In this document: in pieces, positions 34,520 through 43,398 of the stretch
Layout of the letters: each line of letters starts with the position of its first letter
Numbering within the stretch: the first letter of the stretch is position 1
From: Oscillospiraceae bacterium
GTDB taxonomy: Bacteria; Bacillota; Clostridia; Oscillospirales; Acutalibacteraceae
Direction of reading: 5' to 3'
Assembly (NCBI GenBank): GCA_029218825.1
Contig: JAQXSC010000075.1
Coordinates: 1 to 64,000, forward strand
DNA length: 64,000 nucleotides
Translations under genes and position numbers: made by a program
Notes under the pieces: model-generated
The model's database searches: none
Seen by the model: only the letters and a program-made list of their open reading frames with translations
What the model was told of the DNA's origin: nothing

Positions 34520-35419
34520 TTATTTCAACTGTTCAAGGTCTGCAACATTCTCAACCTTGATAGCCTTTACATTACCGTCTATTCTCTTAACAAGTCCTGT
34601 TAAGGTTTTGCCTACGCCAACCTCGATAAAAGTATCAACGCCGTCACTAACCATATTTTCAACTATTGTCTGCCATTTTACAGGGTTTTCCACCTGTGCT
34701 TTAACAAGAGCCTTGTAATCGCCCTCATAGGGCTTGGCTGTATAGTTTGAATACAGGGGAATGCTCGGCTCGTTAAATTCAACCTTTTCCATATATTCCA
34801 TTAAGCCCTCGGCTGCCTCAGCCATAAAGGGTGAATGGAATGCTCCGCTTACTGCAAGGCGCTTTGCTCTGCCCTTTGCGTTTGAAAAAGCCTCAATCAA
34901 TGCATCAACATTTTCTTCCTTTGTAGCCACAACTGTCTGTGCAGGACTGTTGTAGTTTACAGGATATGTATCCTCAAACTGACTGCAAATCTTTTCAATT
35001 TCATCGGCAGGCAGTTTCATTACTGCAAGCATTGCTCCGGGATTGGCCTTTGCGGCTTTGTCCATAAGTTCTCCGCGTTTGCATACAAGTTTAAAGGCTT
35101 CCTCGTCGCTTAACATACCGCTGAATGCAAGTGCGGCGATTTCTCCCAGAGAAAATCCTGAAACGCAGTCAGCCTTAATTCCCAATTCCTCAACTGCTCT
35201 TGCAACAGCAAGGTCAACGGTAAATACGCAAGGCTGAGTATTTGCTGTTATTGAAAGTTCGGAAATATCACCGTTAAAGCATTGATTGGAAGTATTTGGA
35301 CGAATACTGTCCGCCATATCAAAAACAGCCTTTGCCGCCTTTGAATTTTCACATATTTCCTTGCCCATTCCTGTGTATTGAGCGCCCTGTCCTGAAAAAA
35401 TAAGTGCTATTTTACCCAT
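34520..35419 (-). CDS. fabD: Malonyl-CoA:ACP transacylase
   Basis: 299 residues. The nucleophile motif is GFSLGEIAAL (GxSxG; the usual GHSLGE has Phe for His here), with the second catalytic His in SGAFHSPFM and QGAQYTGMGKE near the N-terminus. Its start overlaps the expected end of the fabK reading frame by 13 bp, so translation of fabD would normally be coupled to fabK termination. Confidence 0.95.
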   Translation of the reverse strand: MGKIALIFSGQGAQYTGMGKEICENSKAAKAVFDMADSIRPNTSNQCFNGDISELSITANTQPCVFTVDLAVARAVEELGIKADCVSGFSLGEIAALAFSGMLSDEEAFKLVCKRGELMDKAAKANPGAMLAVMKLPADEIEKICSQFEDTYPVNYNSPAQTVVATKEENVDALIEAFSNAKGRAKRLAVSGAFHSPFMAEAAEGLMEYMEKVEFNEPSIPLYSNYTAKPYEGDYKALVKAQVENPVKWQTIVENMVSDGVDTFIEVGVGKTLTGLVKRIDGNVKAIKVENVADLEQLK

Positions 35420-36357
35420 TTATTTGCACCGCCTAATACCTTTTCAGCCCCAGTGAATAAATCAAGAATAATATCTCTGCAAGGCTCTTCTTTAGTAACC
35501 ATTGAGGCAACCTGTCCTGCAAGAACACAACCGTTCTTAACGTCGCCCTCTCTTGCTGCAAGTCTTAACACGCCTGCGCCCATAGCCTCAAGTTCCTCGT
35601 CGGATACAACAGAGGAGTTATATTCAGCCTTTGTATATTAACGAGTGTAACTGCTCTTGATACATCTTACAGGGTGACCAAGTCTTTTACCTGTTACTAC
35701 TGTGTCAATATCCTTTGCTTTTAAAATCTTGTCCTTATATTCCTGTGCGATAGTACATTCCTCAGCAACAAGAAAACGTGTTCCAACCTGAACACCCACT
35801 GCGCCAAGCATAAAACAAGCCGCAACCTGTCTGCCGTCAGCAATACCGCCTGCAGCAATTACAGGAATGTTAACAGCGTCAACAACCTGGGGAACAAGAG
35901 CCATTGTAGTTAATTCACCAACGTGGCCGCCGCTTTCTCCGCCCTCTGCAATAACTGCAAAAGCACCGAGTTTTTCCATACGTTTTGCAAGTGCTGTTGA
36001 GGGAACTACAGGGATAACCTTTATTCCTGCTTCAAGCCATTTTCCCATATATTTACCCGGATTTCCTGCACCGGTTGTTACAACCTTGATACCTTCCTCA
36101 ATTACCACATCTGCAACCTCATCTGCAAAGGGACTCATCAACATAATATTTACACCGAAAGGCTTGTCGGTCATCTCTTTGCACTTTTTGATTTCGGCTC
36201 TCAGTTGTTCACCGTTAGAGTTCATAGCGGCAATAAGTCCAAGTCCGCCTGCGTTACTTACGGCAGATGCCAAACTTGCGTCTGCAACCCAAGCCATACC
36301 GCCTTGGAAAATCGGATATTCTATTGATAGTTGTTCGTTAATTACAGTAGAAATCAT
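35407..36357 (-). pseudogene. fabK: Enoyl-ACP reductase FabK, interrupted by an in-frame TAA
   Basis: FMN-dependent enoyl-ACP reductase of the 2-nitropropane dioxygenase type. From ATG 36357 (AAAGGATG upstream) 239 residues are read to a TAA at 35638-35640, and the same frame then runs 76 more codons to a TAG at 35407-35409. Both parts look like Fab[21 protein letters not shown] and [13 protein letters not shown] before the stop, EELEAMGAGVLRLAA and GDVKNGCVLAGQVASMV after it. Together they give the normal ~316-residue length. The stop replaces one residue just after SSYTR, a place where FabK has Asp or Glu (GAA to TAA would need one change). It is a nonsense mutation, a sequencing error or a readthrough site. 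No other enoyl reductase is in the window. Confidence 0.85.
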
Positions 36358-36399
36358 ATGTATCATCCTTTCTTTTGAGGGTAAATCCACAAAAAATAA

Positions 36400-36508
36400 A
36401 TTTACCGCCCAATTAAATACAATAACTGCATTATCTCAATAATTGTACTATATTTGGGCGGTAAATGTCAATGATAAATATACACAAATAGATGTTATTA
36501 ATTGTCAA
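36400..36508 (-). promoter_or_regulatory. fab operon tandem promoters with inverted 13-bp operator pair
   Basis: Read on the minus strand, P2 is TTGACA (36466-36471), 18 bp, TACAAT (36442-36447). P1 upstream is TTGACA (36503-36508), 18 bp, TGTATA (36479-36484). The P2 spacer contains ATTTACCGCCCAA (36454-36466). An exact inverted copy lies in the leader at 36400-36412. A degenerate third copy (TTGAGGGTAAAT on the plus strand) is at 36375-36386. Because one copy is in untranscribed promoter DNA, these are DNA operators rather than an RNA hairpin. Confidence 0.75.
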
Positions 36509-36520
36509 ATTTTAGTAAGA

Positions 36521-36856
36521 TTAACTGCAATAATCTTCAAGTATTCTTCTCAATTCATCCTTGCTGTTTGCGTAAATTCCCTGTTCTAATTTTTCTGCGT
36601 CCTCTCTTGGTAAATTGCTCACCAAAGCGTCGCTTTCCACTATCATTTCACCTGTGTTACAGTCAAAGGCGGAAATCTTCCCTTTGTGACTTTTTACAAC
36701 AAATTTATCCTGTTTTTTTGTTACGTTTTCTACTGTTTTTACTTTAGTGGGTTGCTCAACAGGTGCAGTGCTGTTTTCTGTTGATAACGCAAAAACCGCC
36801 GAAACTGAGAACAATGTATAAATAATTATTCCGGTAATAAGTACAAGTTTTTTCAT
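36521..36856 (-). CDS. Secreted BofC-C-terminal-like protein
   Basis: 111 residues: a signal peptide (about 1-23, FSVSAVFA), a low-complexity linker, and from residue 50 a domain FVVKSHKGKISAFDCNTGEMIVESDALVSNLP...LEQGIYANSKDELRRILEDY. This VVK..GKI..F...LP..D...L..GI...ELR..LEDY pattern is that of the BofC C-terminal domain found in many clostridial secreted proteins. BofC in Bacillus modulates intercompartmental signalling in sporulation; function here is inferred only from the domain. It is monocistronic, ending 13 bp before fab P1. Confidence 0.7.
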   Translation of the reverse strand: MKKLVLITGIIIYTLFSVSAVFALSTENSTAPVEQPTKVKTVENVTKKQDKFVVKSHKGKISAFDCNTGEMIVESDALVSNLPREDAEKLEQGIYANSKDELRRILEDYCS

Positions 36857-37102
36857 ATTCCCTCCACAGAAAAAATAATGGTTTTGTATCTATTGTTTTC
36901 CTTTTTATCGGTAATATTCATACATTTTTATACTTTTTCTGTGTTTTTTTCTATATATTTTGGAAATAAAATATACCGCTAAAGGTTTATTTTTTTCTAT
37001 ATTAATGTTATAATATCAAAGAATAATGTTATATTGCATTATCCGTATTTGTAATTACGTGAAATATCTTTATTAAATTTAGAAGTTAAAGGAGGATTTT
37101 CT
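36857..37102. other. Divergent intergenic region before the penicillin-binding protein
   Basis: 246 bp, AT-rich, no gene. On the plus strand a TATAAT at 37009-37014 with a poor -35 (TTTATT, 36986-36991) may be the promoter of the downstream gene. Confidence 0.4.
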
Positions 37103-39418
37103 ATGCGTGAAACCGATATAAGTAAATTTACCGATCGTGATGATGTGAATATTGAAAATCCAAGTCCGGCTAAAAAAATCCTTGGAACTATAGGTCGTTT
37201 TCTGCTTACCGTAGTTTCTGTTTTAGGAGTGGCAATAGTAATCGTTGGGTTATCCTTAACAGTATATCTTGCAGGAATTGCCGCAGAGCCTACAGGAATT
37301 GACTTACGTGCAAAGGAACTGAACCAGACAAGTTTTATATACGTTAAGAATGATTCAGGCGACTTTGAGAAATATCAGTCCCTTTATTCAACCGAAAACC
37401 GAGTTTGGGTAGCATACAATAAAATCCCCGAATATATGGGAGAGGCTGTTATTGCTATTGAGGACAAGCGTTTCAGAGAGCATCGAGGTGTTGACTGGAC
37501 AAGAACAGCAGGCGCTGTGTTCAACCTGGCTTCAGGACAGGCAAGTTACGGTGGTTCAACTCTTACACAACAGTTAATCAAGAACATTACCGACGACAAC
37601 GAGGTTTCCATAAACCGTAAAATCCGTGAGATTTCAAAGGCTTTGAAACTTGAAACGGAATACACCAAAGATGAAATTTTAGAGGCTTACTTAAACGTTG
37701 TAAACTTCGGTAACAACTGTCAGGGCGTACAGGCGGCGGCTAACCTTTACTTCGGCAAAAACATTGATAAATGCTCAATAGCCGAATGTGCCGCTATTGC
37801 AGGTATTACCCAAAACCCAAGTAAATATAATCCTCTTGTTTATCCTGAAAATAACAAAATAAGACGTGAAACCGTTTTATCGGAAATGTTAAATCAGGGA
37901 AAAATCACAGAGGATGAATATAATCAGGCTATGAAAGAATCCGACAAAATGAAATTTGTGGGATTCCAAAAGAACACCTCAAAAAATATTTCAAAGAAAG
38001 TACAAAACTGGTATGTTGACGAACTGTACTTTGACCTTGTTGAAGATTTAGCGCAGTACTACAACATAAGTGAAAAGGCGGCTTCCGATAAGATTTATAC
38101 AGAGGGTCTGAAAATCTACAGCGCTATGGACCTTGACACTCAGGAGTATCTTGAAAGTGCCGCTAAAAACATCAACAAGGCATACGACTACGGCCTACAA
38201 TGTGCCGCTACTATGATTGGTATGGACGGCAGAGTTATTGCAACCTGCGGTTCGTCTGTAGAAAAAAATTCCAACTTACTTTTTGACAGAGCCACAATGT
38301 CGGTTTTACAACCGGGTTCATCAATCAAACCTGTAGTTGTTTACCCATATGCAATCGAAAAGAAACAGTTGTACTACAGTTCCGTTGTAAAGGACGAGCC
38401 TTTACCTAAATATAAGGTTGTAAACGGTCAACTTGTTGCAGGCCCTAACAACTGGTATCGCGGATATAAGGGCAATATGCTTTTACCTGACGCTATTGAG
38501 TGGTCTGCAAACGCAACTGCCGCACAGGTAATGAATATGATTTCCCCTGAAAACGCCTATAATCAGGCTGTTACATTACAGGGCTTTACCCACCTGAAAG
38601 AAGAGGATAAAGTAAATGCCGGCGGACTTTCAATCGGTGGTCTTAACGGCGGTGTTACTGTCAGAGAAATGGCGGCAGCCTTCACATATATGGGCAACAA
38701 TGGTCTTTACTACAAGCCATACACCTACTACTATGTTACAGACTCTGACGACAATATTATTATCGACAACAGAGATACAATTCCAAAGCAGTCCTATTCA
38801 CAGGAAACTGCATATATTATGAACAGACTTCTCCACTACAATATGACATACGGTTCACACACAAATGCCGCTTATGCTCGTATTGACGGTTGGGATATTT
38901 GCGGTAAAACAGGTACTACCGACTACGATAAGGACTGTTGGTTCTGCGGTATAAGTCCTTATGCTTCCCTTGCAGTTTGGACAGGCTTTGACCAGCCGAA
39001 AACTATTACCTATGCAGGTCAGAGAAATTCAACTACAATATTCAAGGACGTTATGTCACATTACCTTGAAAACAAAAAACCTAAAGAATACGTAATGCCT
39101 CCTACGATTATTGAGGCAAACTACAATCCGGGTAACGGATACAGTTACAATGTAGGCAACCCAACACCGGGCAAATATATTGGATATTACACAGAAGATA
39201 ATATGCCAAATAAAACAAATGCCTATGTTGCCGATTATAATGGTTACTACTCTAATCAGGGCGGTTTACAATCCATTACTTCCGCTACCGGCGACGGTGA
39301 AAATCCAAGCGGCGAAACTAATGAAACAGGCAGTGTTGATACTGCACCGTCGGAAACACAGGCTTCTGCAGTTGAAACAACTGCCCCTGCTACTACATTA
39401 GCGCCTGAAACGGAATAA
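37103..39418 (+). CDS. Class A penicillin-binding protein (PBP1A-like)
   Basis: Bifunctional peptidoglycan glycosyltransferase/transpeptidase, 771 residues. It has a short cytoplasmic N-terminus, one membrane helix (about 30-56), then a GT51 domain with AIEDKRFREHRGVDW and GGSTLTQQLIKN (catalytic Glu in the first). The transpeptidase domain has SSIKP (SxxK, near residue 411), SAN and KTGTT. The C-terminal ~80 residues are Asn/Gly/Ser/Thr/Glu-rich and probably wall-exposed. AAAGGAGG lies 8 bp before the ATG. hom follows 33 bp later, so read-through is possible although the functions are unrelated. Confidence 0.95.
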   Translation: MRETDISKFTDRDDVNIENPSPAKKILGTIGRFLLTVVSVLGVAIVIVGLSLTVYLAGIAAEPTGIDLRAKELNQTSFIYVKNDSGDFEKYQSLYSTENRVWVAYNKIPEYMGEAVIAIEDKRFREHRGVDWTRTAGAVFNLASGQASYGGSTLTQQLIKNITDDNEVSINRKIREISKALKLETEYTKDEILEAYLNVVNFGNNCQGVQAAANLYFGKNIDKCSIAECAAIAGITQNPSKYNPLVYPENNKIRRETVLSEMLNQGKITEDEYNQAMKESDKMKFVGFQKNTSKNISKKVQNWYVDELYFDLVEDLAQYYNISEKAASDKIYTEGLKIYSAMDLDTQEYLESAAKNINKAYDYGLQCAATMIGMDGRVIATCGSSVEKNSNLLFDRATMSVLQPGSSIKPVVVYPYAIEKKQLYYSSVVKDEPLPKYKVVNGQLVAGPNNWYRGYKGNMLLPDAIEWSANATAAQVMNMISPENAYNQAVTLQGFTHLKEEDKVNAGGLSIGGLNGGVTVREMAAAFTYMGNNGLYYKPYTYYYVTDSDDNIIIDNRDTIPKQSYSQETAYIMNRLLHYNMTYGSHTNAAYARIDGWDICGKTGTTDYDKDCWFCGISPYASLAVWTGFDQPKTITYAGQRNSTTIFKDVMSHYLENKKPKEYVMPPTIIEANYNPGNGYSYNVGNPTPGKYIGYYTEDNMPNKTNAYVADYNGYYSNQGGLQSITSATGDGENPSGETNETGSVDTAPSETQASAVETTAPATTLAPETE

Positions 39419-39451
39419 TCATAGTATATTAATTTATGGAGGAATAGATAA

Positions 39452-40696
39452 ATGGTATCAGTAGCAATTATGGGACACGGAGTGGTTGGCTCCGGCGTTG
39501 CAGAAATCTTGACAACCCATAAAAAGAAACTTTTTGCAAGTATCGGCGAGGAAGTTTATATTAAGCATATTCTTGACTTGCGTGAATTTCCTGACTCCCC
39601 TCTTGCTGACAGATTTACAAAAAACTTTGACGACATTTTAAATGACGTTGAGGTTGAAGTTGTTGCAGAGGTTATGGGTGGAATAAATCCTGCATATGAC
39701 TACACAAAGAAACTGTTAAAAGCAGGTAAAAGCGTTGTCACTTCCAACAAAGAACTTGTTGCCGCAAAGGGTGCGGAGTTACTTGCAATCGCAAAGGAAA
39801 ACAATGCAAACTTCCTGTTCGAGGCTTCCGTAGGCGGCGGTATTCCTATTATCCGTCCTATGCACCAATGCCTTGTTGCAAACAATGTAAAAGAGGTTGC
39901 AGGTATCTTAAACGGTACTACAAACTTTATCCTTACAAAAATGATTGCAGAGGGTATGGATTTTGACGAGGCTCTGAAACTTGCGCAGGATTTAGGCTTT
40001 GCAGAACGCAATCCTGAGGCTGACGTTGAGGGTCACGACGCTTGTCGCAAGATATGTATTCTTGCTTCCCTTGCATTCGGCAAACACGTTTATCCTGACA
40101 ATGTTCACACAGAGGGTATCACAAAAATCACACTTGAGGACGTTAAATACGCAGCGTCATTCAAAAGTGTTATTAAACTAATCGGTAAAGTTAAGGTTCT
40201 TGATAACGGCAAAATGGACATTCTTGTTGCGCCTATGCTTATCAGTAAAAAGAGCCAGCTTGCAAATATTGACTATGAGTTCAATGGTATTATGGTAAGA
40301 GGCGATTGCACAGGCGATGTGGTATTCTACGGCAAGGGTGCAGGTAAGTTACCTACCGCTTCTGCTGTTGTAGCGGATATTATCGACTGTTGTAAACACC
40401 TTAAAACAAGAAAGTACTTATATTGGGCTGATGGCACAAGCGAGAACATTTTACCATATAATGAGTCAGAAACTGCTGTATATTTAAGGCTGTCAGCAGT
40501 TGACAGAGAAACTGTTATTAATAAAGCCAAGGAAATTTTCGGTGAGGTTACTGTAATTACTTATGAGGGCGCTAATCCTAATGAGGTTGCTGTTGCTACA
40601 CCGGTTATGACAATTCAGGATGTTGAAAGCAAGGTTGCTTTGCTTGAGAATGATAATATCAATGTATTGTCAAAAATCAGAATTGGTGATTTATAA
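39452..40696 (+). CDS. hom: Homoserine dehydrogenase
   Basis: 414 residues. Reduces aspartate semialdehyde to homoserine for Thr and Met synthesis. The N-terminal Rossmann loop is GHGVVGSGVAEIL; the catalytic domain has NGTTNFILTKM and AQDLGFAERNPEADVEGHDA; the C-terminal ~80 residues resemble an ACT domain for feedback control. GGAGG precedes the ATG. lysC follows 20 bp later and forms an operon with it. Confidence 0.96.
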   Translation: MVSVAIMGHGVVGSGVAEILTTHKKKLFASIGEEVYIKHILDLREFPDSPLADRFTKNFDDILNDVEVEVVAEVMGGINPAYDYTKKLLKAGKSVVTSNKELVAAKGAELLAIAKENNANFLFEASVGGGIPIIRPMHQCLVANNVKEVAGILNGTTNFILTKMIAEGMDFDEALKLAQDLGFAERNPEADVEGHDACRKICILASLAFGKHVYPDNVHTEGITKITLEDVKYAASFKSVIKLIGKVKVLDNGKMDILVAPMLISKKSQLANIDYEFNGIMVRGDCTGDVVFYGKGAGKLPTASAVVADIIDCCKHLKTRKYLYWADGTSENILPYNESETAVYLRLSAVDRETVINKAKEIFGEVTVITYEGANPNEVAVATPVMTIQDVESKVALLENDNINVLSKIRIGDL

Positions 40697-40716
40697 TTTT
40701 GGAGGAGTAATTAAAA

Positions 40717-41925
40717 ATGAGTCTAATTGTCCAGAAATTCGGCGGTAGTTCAGTTGCAGACGCAGAGCGTGTTTTTAACGTTGCACGTATTGTTACTGAA
40801 ACCTACGACAAAGGCAATGACGTGGTAGTTGTTGTATCTGCACAGGGCGACACTACTGACGACCTTATTGCAAAGGGTAATGAAATTAACCCTACAGCGT
40901 CAAAAAGAGAAAAAGATATGCTTGTTGCGGCAGGTGAACAGATTTCTATTTCACTTCTTGCTATGGCTATTGAAAAACTTGGCTATCCTGTTATTTCCCT
41001 GTTGGGATGGCAGGCAGGATTCCAGACAAGTTCTGCTCACACAAGCGCAAGAATCAAGAGAGTTGTACCTGACCGTATCCGCAGAGAACTTGACAAGAAA
41101 CGTATTGTTGTTGTGGCCGGATTCCAGGGTATCTCACGTTATGATGACATTACAACACTTGGCAGAGGCGGTTCAGATACTTCTGCCGTTGCTATTGCGG
41201 CATCAATGCACGCAGACCTTTGTCAGATTTATACTGACGTTGAGGGTGTATATACTGCCGACCCAAGAAAAGTTGAGAATGCTACAAAACTTGACGAAAT
41301 TTCATATGACGAAATGTTAGAACTTGCAACCTTAGGCGCACAGGTTCTTAACAATCGTTCCGTAGAAATGGCAAAAAAATATAACATAGAACTCGAGGTG
41401 CTTTCAAGTTTAGTGAAAGCCCCAGGCACAATAGTAAAGGAGAAGTCAAAAATGGAAAAAATGTTAATCAGCGGTGTTGCAAAGGATACAGACGTAGCAA
41501 GAATTTCTGTTACAGGTATTCCGGATGAACCGGGCTTTGCTTTTAAAATGTTCTCAAAACTGTCCGCAAAAAATATAAATGTTGATATTATTCTTCAGTC
41601 AATCGGTCACGACGGCAAAAAAGATATTTCCTTTACTGTTGCCAAGGACAGAACAGAGGAAGCAAAGGCTTGTCTTGAAAACTACGTTGTAAACCACAAT
41701 GCAAAAGAGTTAATCTGCAACACAGATGTTGCTAAAATCTCTATTGTAGGCGCAGGTATGGAAAGCCACGCAGGTGTTGCTACAAAGATGTTTGAGGCTT
41801 TGTATGACGCACAGATTAACATTCAGATGATTGCAACTTCAGAAATCAAGGTATCTGTTCTTATTGACAAAAAGGATGCCGACAGAGCAGTTAAGGCAAT
41901 TCACGACAAGTTTTTTGCGGACTAA
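40717..41925 (+). CDS. lysC: Aspartate kinase
   Basis: 402 residues. Catalyses the first step of the aspartate family pathway. KFGGSSVADAERV opens the kinase domain, and GRGGSDTSAVAIA and DVEGVYTADPRKV are typical. The C-terminal ~150 residues hold two ACT domains (ARISVTGIPDEPGFAFKMFSKL and ISIVGAGMESHAGVATKMFEAL) for feedback regulation. GGAGGAG precedes the ATG. A strong terminator follows. Confidence 0.97.
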   Translation: MSLIVQKFGGSSVADAERVFNVARIVTETYDKGNDVVVVVSAQGDTTDDLIAKGNEINPTASKREKDMLVAAGEQISISLLAMAIEKLGYPVISLLGWQAGFQTSSAHTSARIKRVVPDRIRRELDKKRIVVVAGFQGISRYDDITTLGRGGSDTSAVAIAASMHADLCQIYTDVEGVYTADPRKVENATKLDEISYDEMLELATLGAQVLNNRSVEMAKKYNIELEVLSSLVKAPGTIVKEKSKMEKMLISGVAKDTDVARISVTGIPDEPGFAFKMFSKLSAKNINVDIILQSIGHDGKKDISFTVAKDRTEEAKACLENYVVNHNAKELICNTDVAKISIVGAGMESHAGVATKMFEALYDAQINIQMIATSEIKVSVLIDKKDADRAVKAIHDKFFAD

Positions 41926-41945
41926 TCGTATAGTTTTATATACAA

Positions 41946-41988
41946 AAACGCATTTTGTATTTTCGGTACAAAATGCGTTTCTTTTTTA
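41946..41988. terminator. Bidirectional terminator between lysC and gatB
   Basis: Perfect 14-bp stem (AAACGCATTTTGTA / TACAAAATGCGTTT) with a 7-nt loop, followed by CTTTTTT on the plus strand and TTGTATAT after UU on the minus strand. It overlaps the last bases of gatB. Confidence 0.9.
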
Positions 41989-43398
41989 TTTGATTAATTC
42001 AATTAGTTTTGCTTTTACTGACTGGGCGTCAGCCTTTCCTCGGCTTTGTTTCATAACATTACCAAGCAACGCCATCAGCGCTTTTTCTTTACCGCTCTTA
42101 AAGTCGGCAACTGCATTAGGATTGCTGTCGATAGCAGACTGACACATAGTGGTAAGTGCTGAATCGTCAATTCCTCCTAAGTCGCTTTCGTCAATAAATT
42201 CCATACAATCCTTGCCTGTATCGAGCATTTGCTCAAGGGTTTTCTTTGCAAGGTTATTCTGAATTTTCTTATCCTCAATCATCTTTACAAGTTGATTCAA
42301 CTGTTTTGGAGAAGTTGCAACAGCAAATTCCTCCTTATCCTTTTCAGTTTCAACTCGTCTGAAAATTGAACCGATAATGAAGTTTGAAACAGTTTTCGGA
42401 GTCTTGATACCTTGGATAGCCTCATCAAAATACTCACTGACCTTGCGATACTTTGTAAGGAGTTGTGCGTCTTTTTCAGGAATTTCGTATTCCTCAATAT
42501 ATCTTTCCATTTTCTTTTCAGGAAGTTCAGGGAGCATTGAGCGAATTTCCTCAACCTCTTCCCTGCTTGTGAGAATTGTAACAAGGTCTGGATCACGGAA
42601 ATAACGATAATCGTTGGCGTCCTCTTTACCGCGCATTGAGGAAGTTGTGTTAGTTGCGTCATCGTAACGCAAAGTTTCCTGAATAACTTTTCCGCCGTTT
42701 TCAATAACGTCAACCTGACGTTCAAACTCATACTCCATAGCCTTAACTATGTTGTTTATTGAGTTCATATTCTTAATTTCCGTTCTTGTGCCAAGTTTGT
42801 CACTACCCTCAGGTCTTACGGAAATATTAACGTCACAACGCATTGAGCCTTCCTGCATACGGCAGTCGGAAACGCCGATATATCTCATAATCTGCTGTAG
42901 TTTTTCAACGTATTCCCTTGCCTCGTCAGCAGAGCGGAAGTCAGGCTCGGTAACAATTTCAATCAGCGGTACACCGCCACGGTTATAGTCAACGTATGTG
43001 TCGCCGTGTGCGTGAATCAGTTTACCTGCGTCCTCCTCAATATGAATACGTAGAATACGGATTTTTCTGCCGTTGGAAAGTTGAATAAATCCGTGTTCGC
43101 AAAGGGGTTTGTCGTACTCTGAAATCTGATATGCCTTTGAAAGGTCAGGATAACAGTAATTCTTTCTGTCCATTTTTGCAACCTCAGCAATTTCACAGTT
43201 AGTTGCAAGACCTGCCATAATTGCATACTTTACAACCTGTCTGTTAAGCTTTGGAAGTGTACCCGGCAAACCGATACATATAGGGCAACAATGGGTGTTA
43301 GGGTCACCGCCGAAAGCAGTAGTGCAACCGCAGAATATTTTTGTTTTTGTTGAAAGTTCAACGTGTGTTTCAAAACCGGCAACTAATTCATATTTCAC
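41986..43398 (-). CDS. gatB: Asp/Glu-tRNA amidotransferase subunit B
   Basis: 470 residues. Kinase/transamidase subunit that activates misacylated Asp-tRNA(Asn) or Glu-tRNA(Gln). GFETHVELSTKTKIFCG opens the protein, with zinc-type Cys residues in FCGCTTAFG...CCPICIGLPG, and DYNRGGVPLIEIVTEPD is highly conserved. The C-terminal YqeY-like tail domain is present. Its start overlaps gatA by 4 bp. It is the last gene of the aspS-gatCAB operon. Confidence 0.97.
   Translation of the reverse strand: MKYELVAGFETHVELSTKTKIFCGCTTAFGGDPNTHCCPICIGLPGTLPKLNRQVVKYAIMAGLATNCEIAEVAKMDRKNYCYPDLSKAYQISEYDKPLCEHGFIQLSNGRKIRILRIHIEEDAGKLIHAHGDTYVDYNRGGVPLIEIVTEPDFRSADEAREYVEKLQQIMRYIGVSDCRMQEGSMRCDVNISVRPEGSDKLGTRTEIKNMNSINNIVKAMEYEFERQVDVIENGGKVIQETLRYDDATNTTSSMRGKEDANDYRYFRDPDLVTILTSREEVEEIRSMLPELPEKKMERYIEEYEIPEKDAQLLTKYRKVSEYFDEAIQGIKTPKTVSNFIIGSIFRRVETEKDKEEFAVATSPKQLNQLVKMIEDKKIQNNLAKKTLEQMLDTGKDCMEFIDESDLGGIDDSALTTMCQSAIDSNPNAVADFKSGKEKALMALLGNVMKQSRGKADAQSVKAKLIELIK

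Noticed and set aside
35416-35640. A separate small gene downstream of the truncated fabK
   Set aside because: The frame continues FabK sequence directly after the TAA and has no ribosome site or early start codon, so it is the severed C-terminus, not a gene.
36400-36466. Leader RNA hairpin or riboswitch formed by the two 13-bp elements of the fab promoter
   Set aside because: One copy lies between -35 and -10 of P2 and is not transcribed from P2; it could pair only in P1 transcripts. A DNA operator is simpler.
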